Source: Deltaproteobacteria bacterium UBA6967 (GTDB taxonomy: Bacteria > SAR324 > NAC60-12). From it: DNA of 8,603 bases. The DNA is taken from the NCBI GenBank assembly GCA_002450295.1, contig DJYX01000099.1, positions 12,958 through 21,560 on the forward strand. The letters are read 5' to 3'. Position numbers and translations under genes: made by a program. Below are positions 1-5,794 of this stretch, piece by piece. The notes beneath the pieces are model-generated. The model was not told where the DNA came from. It saw only the letters and a program-made list of their open reading frames with translations, and ran no database searches. Every line of letters begins with the position of its first letter. Positions within the stretch are counted from its first letter, which is position 1.

Positions 1-35
1 TTTTTTTTAGGATAGAGTTGAATCAGAACGAGGAA

Positions 36-1328
36 TCAAGCGGGTGATGAGGGTGGCGCTGTTATAAAAGGCATTTTGCCAGGAGGCTGAGTGGTATCAT
101 TGGGGATCTGAGCCTGCATGCACCAGAGTACCAAGCCCGTTAAGGCGGCAGCAATCGTCAGGGGCCATTCCAGCCCGATCCAGTCAGCTGTGGTCCCGAC
201 CAACAAAGCACCGATAGCTGGCCCTCCCCGAAGAACCAGACCATAAAGACTGAGCAGACGCCCACGGAACTGTGACTCTACCTCCAACTGCAGCATGGTT
301 TGGGTTGAGATGCCACTCACCATCAGCAACAAACCACATCCCGCCACAACGATCACAGCAAGCACAAACGATGGACTCCAGGAAAGAATGGCCAGCAGCA
401 AACACAAGCCCCAGGCAGAAAAGCGGAAAATTCTTAGCAGCGCTTCGTGAGGTTGCTGACTCATCCAGAGGCTACCAGCAACGGCTCCAAGTCCCAGCCC
501 AGAAGAGAGCAAAGCCAATCCCTCTACTCCTTGGCGAAACAACAGATCTGAGACCCCCGGAAGTAGCTCTGCAAGTTGTCGAATGCCAAGGCAGAGTATG
601 ATAAAAATGGCTAACCAGGGCCCTAGCAAGGGATGTTGACGAGCATAGTGTAAGCCTGCGCGGATGCTTTGAATCAGGCCGGTTGGTGCAGTTTGACGAA
701 CCTGCTCTACGTGCTCTTCCTGAATCTTTAAATACCACAGTACTCCCCAGAACCAGCAGTAGCCGGTTGCGCTGAAGCCCAATAAAATGGTCGGGCTCAG
801 CCATACCAGCCCAGCTCCCGCCAGCATGGGTCCAAGAAATCTTGCCAGGTTGAAGATGATTGCGTTGAGTGAAACAGCAGATGTTAAGTGTTGGCGAGGT
901 ACCATTGAAGAGACCAGTGCCATCCGTGAAGGCTGAGCGAAGCTCGTGACTACCCCCTGAATCAAAACCAAACCAAGTAAAGCAGGGAGTGTTAGCAACT
1001 CATTGAGCAACAGTAGGCAGAAGAGCAAGGCCTGGAGGAAAATCAGTCCCTGGGTAATTCGAAGTACCTTGATGCGGCTGTAGCGGTCTGCAAAAACTCC
1101 TGCTACAGGAGCCAGCAGTAGGGAGGGAGCCAGTTCGGCCATTGAAATCGCTCCCAGCCAGAAACCGGAATGGGTCATCTCCCAGGTGAGCCAACCAACT
1201 GTAGTGCGTTGTATCCAGAGTCCCAGCAGGTTGGGGATGTTGCTGAGTGCATATTCACGGTAGGGATGCTGGGCCAGTGCCTGGTGGATCGGATTTTTCT
1301 GCCAGCGTTCGATCAAAGCTAGCGGCAT
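36..1328 (-). CDS. MFS transporter, MFS_3 / EntS-like exporter family
   Basis: This is a 430-residue inner-membrane major facilitator, probably a drug or metabolite exporter driven by proton exchange. The substrate cannot be told from sequence. It shows about twelve hydrophobic segments between residues 30 and 405. Motif A after the second segment reads GVFADRYSRIKVL (77-89). Signatures of the MFS_3 (enterobactin exporter EntS-like) group are PSRMALVSSMVPRQHL (133-148), NLARFLGPMLAG (160-171) and, in the C-half, FRGRLLSLYGLVLRGGPAIGALLVG (354-378). The central cytoplasmic loop is about 201-232. A Pro-rich tail ends SPA before TGA. The ATG at 1328 lies 6 bases after the hslO stop with no clear Shine-Dalgarno sequence (GCCTCC precedes it), which suggests re-initiation after hslO. 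It is the last visible gene of the string; no terminator follows in the 35 remaining bases. Confidence 0.93.
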   Translation of the reverse strand: MPLALIERWQKNPIHQALAQHPYREYALSNIPNLLGLWIQRTTVGWLTWEMTHSGFWLGAISMAELAPSLLLAPVAGVFADRYSRIKVLRITQGLIFLQALLFCLLLLNELLTLPALLGLVLIQGVVTSFAQPSRMALVSSMVPRQHLTSAVSLNAIIFNLARFLGPMLAGAGLVWLSPTILLGFSATGYCWFWGVLWYLKIQEEHVEQVRQTAPTGLIQSIRAGLHYARQHPLLGPWLAIFIILCLGIRQLAELLPGVSDLLFRQGVEGLALLSSGLGLGAVAGSLWMSQQPHEALLRIFRFSAWGLCLLLAILSWSPSFVLAVIVVAGCGLLLMVSGISTQTMLQLEVESQFRGRLLSLYGLVLRGGPAIGALLVGTTADWIGLEWPLTIAAALTGLVLWCMQAQIPNDTTQPPGKMPFITAPPSSPA

Positions 1329-1334
1329 GGAGGC

Positions 1335-2189
1335 TCAGTTGTAGAGCGGTGAGATGGCTTCAATCTCTGTCCGGGCAATTTCAAAGCGACTCTTGCAGTA
1401 TTCGCAGGTAACTTCCAGGTGTGCCTGACCCGGTTCGAAGAGAGCTTCTCCTTCGTTGATATAGAGCGATTGTAGGTTTGCTAGCATGCGTTCCTGGGAG
1501 CAATTACAGTGATACTGAACCGTGCGGGCTCCCATTGGCTGGAACTGTAATTCCTGAAAGTAGACGGCGAGTTCTTCTGGTTGCTGTAGTCCACGATTCA
1601 TCAGGTCCGCTAGGCGTGGTCCGTAGAGTTCATCACAGTGCAGCAAGGCTTCGCTGGTATGATCAATCTCGGTATCTCCCGGCAGCCCAGGCAGTTGCAG
1701 AACTAGATAGCTTTGATCACTATTTTGGGAAACCCGTACCAGGCTATTGAACTGGTAGGAGCGCTCTAACACCTGATTGATGATATTACGTAGAGAAACT
1801 CCGTTGACTTCAATGATTGAATTGTAGGGCTCCTTGGCGTTCTGGAAGCTCTTGCGCACTCGAACAATACCCGTGATGCGCTCTGGAAACTCCTTGAGGT
1901 CTTCTGGCATCAGCAAGCAACGAACATGTCCTCCTGCTGTGATTTCGAGTTTCACCCGAAGATACGGATCTTCAGCGTCGAGGTACAGGCCCAGCTGTTC
2001 TCCGTGCTTGAGCAAGGCCAGCATGGGCATGAAACTCAGCACAACATCCCGAAAGTAAGCAAAGCCACCTCCCTGTAGAGGATGGATCAAAGCCAGTTCC
2101 TGAATCAGTTGCTGTCCTTCGAGGAAATAAAAGGCGAAGCGTTTGGTCGAATCAACGAAGGTATAGATGCGGCTTTCGAGCAGCTCCAT
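1335..2189 (-). CDS. hslO: Hsp33 family redox-regulated chaperone
   Basis: Hsp33 is a cytoplasmic holdase, off when its four cysteines bind zinc and on when oxidative unfolding releases the zinc. The protein has 284 residues (E. coli 292). The zinc site is complete: C228-x-C230, 31 residues, then C262-x-x-C265 (HCNCSQ and CEYC). The N-terminal domain (about 1-185) is recognisable in layout (SRIYTFVDSTKRF, GLYLDAEDPYLRVKLEITAGGHV, later SYLVLQLPGLPGD) but diverges from the usual ALGR-type start of the family. The linker (about 186-225) includes YGPRLADLMNRGLQQPEELAVYF, matching the family's middle helices. Extra cysteines are C91 and C185. The only ribosome-site candidate is AGAGA, which is weak. 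The gene sits 32 bases after aroB and 6 bases before the MFS gene, so co-transcription is likely. Its stop is TGA. Confidence 0.93.
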   Translation of the reverse strand: MELLESRIYTFVDSTKRFAFYFLEGQQLIQELALIHPLQGGGFAYFRDVVLSFMPMLALLKHGEQLGLYLDAEDPYLRVKLEITAGGHVRCLLMPEDLKEFPERITGIVRVRKSFQNAKEPYNSIIEVNGVSLRNIINQVLERSYQFNSLVRVSQNSDQSYLVLQLPGLPGDTEIDHTSEALLHCDELYGPRLADLMNRGLQQPEELAVYFQELQFQPMGARTVQYHCNCSQERMLANLQSLYINEGEALFEPGQAHLEVTCEYCKSRFEIARTEIEAISPLYN

Positions 2190-2221
2190 GCGGAATCTCT
2201 AGTCAATGTGAAGTGGCCAAC

Positions 2222-3331
2222 TCAAGCTGCAAGGCGGCAGGCCCGAGGAAAGGTTTCCAGGAAGTGGCCGAAGTGCTTCCAAAGCGTTTCAACAGACATT
2301 TGGCGCTGAATGAAACATTCCCCCAAACTGCGTAACAGGATGAAATTGACAGCCTGGTTCTCGGCTTTCTTGTCGTGAAGCAACAAGGCTCTGAACGCCA
2401 TGGCATCCAGCTGTGGTAGGGTGACCTCGGGAAGCAGGGGCAACAGAAAGTCACGGATGCGTTGATAATTTTCTTCGGTCAAATGGCCTTCCTGCCAGGA
2501 CACATAGGTCGCAAAGAGCATTCCAGTACCAACAGCCTCCCCGTGCAGCCACTGTCCGTAGCCGGCGTGGGTTTCGATCAGGTGTCCCAGAGTGTGGCCA
2601 AAGTTGAGCGTAGCTCGTAGTCCGGTTTCGTGCTCATCCTCTTCGACAACCCGGCGCTTGACGTCACAGGATCGGGTGACGGCTTCTTCAAGAAATTCAA
2701 AATCCAGTGGTTCCAGTGTTTGCTGTTGTAGGAATTCGAAGAGCGAATGGTCGTGGATCAGTCCATGTTTGGCCAGTTCAAAGTAACCCGCCCGTAGCTC
2801 TCGAATCGGCAACGTCTTGAGAAATTCTAGATCAATACAGACATACTCTGGTTGCTTGAAGACGCCAACCATGTTTTTGCCTAGCGGATGATTGACGGCA
2901 GTTTTACCTCCAACACTGCTGTCAACATTGGCAAGCAGGGTAGTCGGAATCTGTACGAAGGGAATACCACGCATGAAAGTTCCGGCGGCAAAACCAGTCA
3001 TGTCTCCAATCACCCCACCTCCAAAGGCGATCAACCAGGTCTTTCGGTTGGCAGAGCGCTCCAGCAGGAAGTCATAAATTCTTGTCAGGTCAGCGAGGGT
3101 TTTGTGTTGCTCCCCATCAGGGATTACACAGGTGGCAGTCTCAAAGCCATTTTGTTGAAGTTCCGTAGCGAGTAGGTCTGGATACAGCCGTTGCAAAGCA
3201 TCATTGGTCACCACAACCACCTGACGAGCATTCCGCTCTCGGAGTATTTTGGTCAAAGATGCAGACCAGTGGTTGGTTCCAATGGTGATTTGGTAACTTC
3301 GACCAGGCAGATTTACAGTCAATTCTTGCAT
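2222..3331 (-). CDS. aroB: 3-dehydroquinate synthase
   Basis: AroB turns DAHP into 3-dehydroquinate, the second step of the shikimate pathway to aromatic amino acids and folate, using NAD and a divalent metal in the cytoplasm. The 369 residues match the family (E. coli 362). Visible signatures are DGEQHKT (72-78), the NAD-binding GGGVIGDMTGF (104-114), the substrate-binding PTTLLANVDSSVGGKTA (129-145) with GKNMVG after it, NFGHTLGHLIE (243-253) and HGEAV (263-267). Expected metal ligands are E185 (in AGYFELAKHG), H246 and H263, by comparison with the Aspergillus enzyme. The usual AEVIKYG segment reads FELAKHG here, a mild departure. LLHDKKAENQ (317-326) is the conserved C-domain lysine region. 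The ATG shares one base with the upstream TGA (TGATG), implying coupling to the exported-protein gene. hslO follows after 32 bases. Confidence 0.97.
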   Translation of the reverse strand: MQELTVNLPGRSYQITIGTNHWSASLTKILRERNARQVVVVTNDALQRLYPDLLATELQQNGFETATCVIPDGEQHKTLADLTRIYDFLLERSANRKTWLIAFGGGVIGDMTGFAAGTFMRGIPFVQIPTTLLANVDSSVGGKTAVNHPLGKNMVGVFKQPEYVCIDLEFLKTLPIRELRAGYFELAKHGLIHDHSLFEFLQQQTLEPLDFEFLEEAVTRSCDVKRRVVEEDEHETGLRATLNFGHTLGHLIETHAGYGQWLHGEAVGTGMLFATYVSWQEGHLTEENYQRIRDFLLPLLPEVTLPQLDAMAFRALLLHDKKAENQAVNFILLRSLGECFIQRQMSVETLWKHFGHFLETFPRACRLAA

Positions 3332-5637
3332 CAGTCTTCCGCAGTAGGCAGAGAAATTGGGACGAAACGGTCTCGACCCATCGTCCAGAAGTTCATTTGG
3401 TGCCAGACCTCGCCATTGGGCTGGAATTCAAAGCGCCCGGCGACACCTTGAGTGGGTGGTTGGTTCAGCAAAGCCTCCCTTAGGGCATCCGGATCCTGGT
3501 TCGCAGGTTGAGTCAGCAGTTGCAACAACAGCTTCGCAGTATCGTACGCATAGGCTGTGTAAGCAGTTGGGCCAATATATCCTTGGTAGCGATAGAAGAA
3601 CCGCTCGTGCTCTGCGACAAAGTGCTGTACCTCTTGGGCTTCACTGCGAGGAAAGAAACTATCAGTGAAGACAACGTGACGGATGGTTTCCCGTTTGGGG
3701 GCAAAGAGTAGCAGAGGATTGTTCCAGCCGCTGTCTCCCAAAATCAGCGAATCTTCGAGACCGTAGACTTCCAGATAGGGGAAGATAATCTCCAGGTCCT
3801 GGGTCTGGTCACCAGCAATCAGGAAGATCGCGTCAAAGTTCTGCTCCGGTATTCCCCGGTCTTTTTGTTTTTCAATCAGGGCATCTTCTTCATCAGTTCG
3901 ATAGCGACGGATGCCGGTGAAAGACTCAAACTCATCCACGAAGCTGTTCTGGCTGTTTTCGTAGCGCTGAATATTCTGAATTTGGGCACCAATCGCTTTG
4001 GCTTGTTCCCAGAAGACTCTTAGCTTCTCACGTCCCTCCCGACTGTCTGGATAGAGTACAACAAAGCGGCGTGCCTGTAGGTACTCGGTAGCGTAATCCA
4101 GCAGCGCCTCTACTTCTTGTTCCCAGCTGATGTTGTTGCGGAAAACATAGTCTCCCAAATCAGCGATACTGGTGGTCACTGAGAGTGAAATCATCGGTAC
4201 TTTGAATGCTTCCGCTTCCGCCGCTGCTGCTTCAGAGGTTCTACGAGCCAGTGGGCCAATGACCGCCATCACGTGCTCATCTTCTACCAATTCACGGAAG
4301 CCCTGCCGAGTGGTATCGGGATCCAGTTTCGTGTCACGGAACACAAATTCCCACCGAGGTGGTAGGGGAAGTTGTAGGGGTTCCGCCTTGGCGATCTCAG
4401 TTTGATTGTCTGGCTGAGGAGCAGTCAGGTTATCTACCCGAGAAAATGTCACTGGATCTGCGAAATCACTTTCAGGAGTGATATTGTCTGTCGAAGTGGA
4501 AACCACCATCTCTGATTCCGTGGCCACGCTGGTATTGTCAGCTGGAGTTGATTTCGTGAGGTTATCAACCAAAGGCTCTATGGGCTCTACAGTGTAGTTG
4601 TCCTTTGGGAGGGGAGGAGCTTCTTGTAAAGCTAGCCGCAATCCTTCAATCGTCTGCTGTGTCAGGCGTGCTGCGGTAGGAATGGTCGTCGTCAACGGCA
4701 GCAGCACACCAACTCGATAGGGTTTGAGTTGAGCACGACGTCGCAGGAACTCCTGTAAGTTCTCTAGGCGCAGGAACTCTGTACGATCTCCCTTCAGGTT
4801 GGCTTCTTGCAGTAGCTGCTCACAGAGCAATAGTCCCTCTGCATAATTCCTCTCCTTCACAAGCCTGTCCAAGCGTAGTTGGGGGAGCGCCTGCTGAATA
4901 GAGGGGACGTCGGCAAACTCATTACTGAATTGCTCAAGCACACGGGAATTGGAGATTTTTTCAAACAGGTTCTCCAAGGTTTTACTGAATTCTTTTTGCT
5001 GCTCATTATCCAGTAAGCGTGCTTCCTCTAGGCGATAGCGCAAGGCCTCGGCTAGATTACCCTGATTTTCAGCTGTTCGGCCACGTAGTGATAAGTAGTA
5101 GCGTAGTTGCTGAGAATCAGCATCTTGCACGAAAATAGATGCTGCGGCTTCCAAGGTCGGCGTCCAGACTGGACTTTGCTCCAACCAGATCAGAAAAACC
5201 TGATCACGGTAGCGACTACGAGGATAGTGGGAGAGAAAAGCTTTTGCGAAGCTGCCTATGTTTGAACGATCTGTTTGAGCTGCCCCGATGCGTAAGCGGT
5301 AGTATTCTTTCTCTTCTTCCGGCAACAAGGCTTGTTGGCGAATCAATTCCTCCGCAGCCAATTCTGGATCTGCTGGAAGCAAAGCATCCAGTTCCGGGAT
5401 ATTTCCCCTGTAGCGGTAGGGAAACACTACTCCAGATGGGGACTGTTCGGTTTGAACAGCAGAAACTGACTCAGCAGGGGCAGAGATCGGAGGAAAAAGC
5501 TGTTGCAGACCTTGCTCCAGTTCCTGCGGCTGACTCAGCAGACTTTGTGCTGCAAGAGAGCCAGCGCCAACGAACCAAAGCAGAAAAAGCAGCAGGAGCT
5601 TATAGCATTGACAGGAGCAACCAGATGGCCGCGACAT
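3331..5637 (-). CDS. Exported periplasmic-binding-fold protein with TPR-like N-terminal region (LpoA/LppC-like layout)
   Basis: From the ATG at 5637 it has 768 residues; an in-frame ATG at 5694 would add 19. The shorter form starts directly at a signal peptide: a short Cys-rich head (CSCQC), a hydrophobic core (KLLLLFLLWFVGAG, about 13-26), then SLAAQS, a likely signal peptidase I site. No lipobox Cys is present (LAAQ, not LAAC). Residues of about 85-300 are helical and TPR-like. From about 307 (YRVGVLLPL) to the end is a type I periplasmic-binding fold, with FVFRDTKLDP, VMAVIGPL, VPMISLSVTTS, FVVLYPDSREG, FDAIFLIAGD and GPTAYTAYAYDTAKLL. This is the layout of LpoA (penicillin-binding protein activator) and of amino-acid-binding-like proteins in related bacteria. 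The ligand is unknown. An insertion of about 80 residues after the first fold helix carries six DNx(T/S) motifs. The TGA stop overlaps the aroB start by one base. Confidence 0.85.
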   Translation of the reverse strand: MSRPSGCSCQCYKLLLLFLLWFVGAGSLAAQSLLSQPQELEQGLQQLFPPISAPAESVSAVQTEQSPSGVVFPYRYRGNIPELDALLPADPELAAEELIRQQALLPEEEKEYYRLRIGAAQTDRSNIGSFAKAFLSHYPRSRYRDQVFLIWLEQSPVWTPTLEAAASIFVQDADSQQLRYYLSLRGRTAENQGNLAEALRYRLEEARLLDNEQQKEFSKTLENLFEKISNSRVLEQFSNEFADVPSIQQALPQLRLDRLVKERNYAEGLLLCEQLLQEANLKGDRTEFLRLENLQEFLRRRAQLKPYRVGVLLPLTTTIPTAARLTQQTIEGLRLALQEAPPLPKDNYTVEPIEPLVDNLTKSTPADNTSVATESEMVVSTSTDNITPESDFADPVTFSRVDNLTAPQPDNQTEIAKAEPLQLPLPPRWEFVFRDTKLDPDTTRQGFRELVEDEHVMAVIGPLARRTSEAAAAEAEAFKVPMISLSVTTSIADLGDYVFRNNISWEQEVEALLDYATEYLQARRFVVLYPDSREGREKLRVFWEQAKAIGAQIQNIQRYENSQNSFVDEFESFTGIRRYRTDEEDALIEKQKDRGIPEQNFDAIFLIAGDQTQDLEIIFPYLEVYGLEDSLILGDSGWNNPLLLFAPKRETIRHVVFTDSFFPRSEAQEVQHFVAEHERFFYRYQGYIGPTAYTAYAYDTAKLLLQLLTQPANQDPDALREALLNQPPTQGVAGRFEFQPNGEVWHQMNFWTMGRDRFVPISLPTAED
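4399..4602 (-). repeat. Cluster of six D-N-x-T/S motifs in a fold insertion
   Basis: Within the exported protein, DNYT, DNLT, DNTS, DNIT, DNLT and DNQT begin at residues 346, 358, 367, 384, 402 and 410 (numbered from the 5637 start). All lie in a Thr/Ser/Pro/Asp-rich stretch between the first helix of the binding fold and its next strand (WEFVFRDT at about 429). Codons vary (GATAAC, GACAAT, GACAAC), and spacing is irregular (8 to 18 residues). At DNA level only a short pair is alike: AGGTTATC(T/A)ACC on the plus strand at 4427-4438 and 4559-4570 (11 of 12 identical). Each motif is also an N-x-S/T sequon, but without the acidic residue at -2 that Campylobacter PglB needs. Confidence 0.75.
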
Positions 5638-5752
5638 CCACGCCCAGAACGGTCCAATTGATTGTCTTCTGTGCCCTGGGTCGCAGGTGATCATAGTTGC
5701 GTTTGAACAAGTTTTTGAGCAAAAAGCGAGACTGGGGTGCGAGCCATTGCAT
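5600..5752 (-). CDS. Possible small membrane protein, 50 residues (unrecognised)
   Basis: I do not recognise this protein. From the ATG at 5752 it has 50 residues. The N-terminal part is basic (RFLLKNLFKRNY, then LRPRAQK), and a C-terminal hydrophobic segment of about 20 residues (INWTVLGVDVAAIWLLLSML) runs to the TAA stop at 5600. It would be a tail-anchored inner-membrane microprotein with a positive cytoplasmic side. It starts 42 bases after the selB stop and overlaps the preferred start of the downstream exported protein (5637) by 38 bases, so translational coupling is possible. For: a placed GAGG site, positive-then-hydrophobic layout, and filling an otherwise empty gap in a packed gene string. 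Against: a short open frame can occur by chance, there is no family match, and if the next gene starts at 5694 the overlap would be 95 bases. Confidence 0.3.
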   Translation of the reverse strand: MQWLAPQSRFLLKNLFKRNYDHLRPRAQKTINWTVLGVDVAAIWLLLSML

Positions 5753-5758
5753 TCGAAA

Positions 5759-5762
5759 CCTC
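5759..5762 (-). promoter_or_regulatory. Shine-Dalgarno-like GAGG before the small frame
   Basis: GAGG lies six bases before an ATG at 5752-5750 (GAGG, TTTCGA, ATG). It is the best-placed Shine-Dalgarno-like site among the starts inspected here; those of selB, hslO and the MFS gene have weak or no match. It favours the ATG at 5752 over the upstream in-frame ATG (5764) or TTG (5791) as start of the 50-codon frame. A four-base match can arise by chance. Confidence 0.35.
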
Positions 5763-5794
5763 ATAAGAATAGTGGATCTTACGTGAAACAACTT

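Noticed and set aside
1..8. Run of eight T at the left edge
   Set aside because: It could be the U-run of a terminator for a plus-strand gene, but any stem would have to lie outside the window. For the minus-strand MFS gene it is an A-run and not a terminator.
3513..3711. Short open frames on both strands inside the exported-protein gene
   Set aside because: They overlap the conserved C-terminal binding fold in other frames and show no start signal or family pattern.
5139..5690. Open frame of 183 codons on the plus strand
   Set aside because: It lies antisense to the signal-peptide and helical region of the exported protein, has no recognisable domain, and its composition looks like a shadow of the real gene.
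5769..5791. Promoter-like pair TTGTTT and TCTTAT with 17-base spacing on the minus strand
   Set aside because: It matches only 3 of 6 and 4 of 6 consensus bases, which is expected by chance; it is not strong enough to call.
5600..5791. Longer 63-codon form of the small frame beginning at TTG (5791) or ATG (5764)
   Set aside because: Neither start has a Shine-Dalgarno-like site; the ATG at 5752 with GAGG six bases before it is better supported.
5695..5794. Search of the spacer after selB for tRNA(Sec) or another structured RNA
   Set aside because: No acceptor stem, TPsiC-like arm, CCA end or strong hairpin is visible; only 4-bp stems were found.
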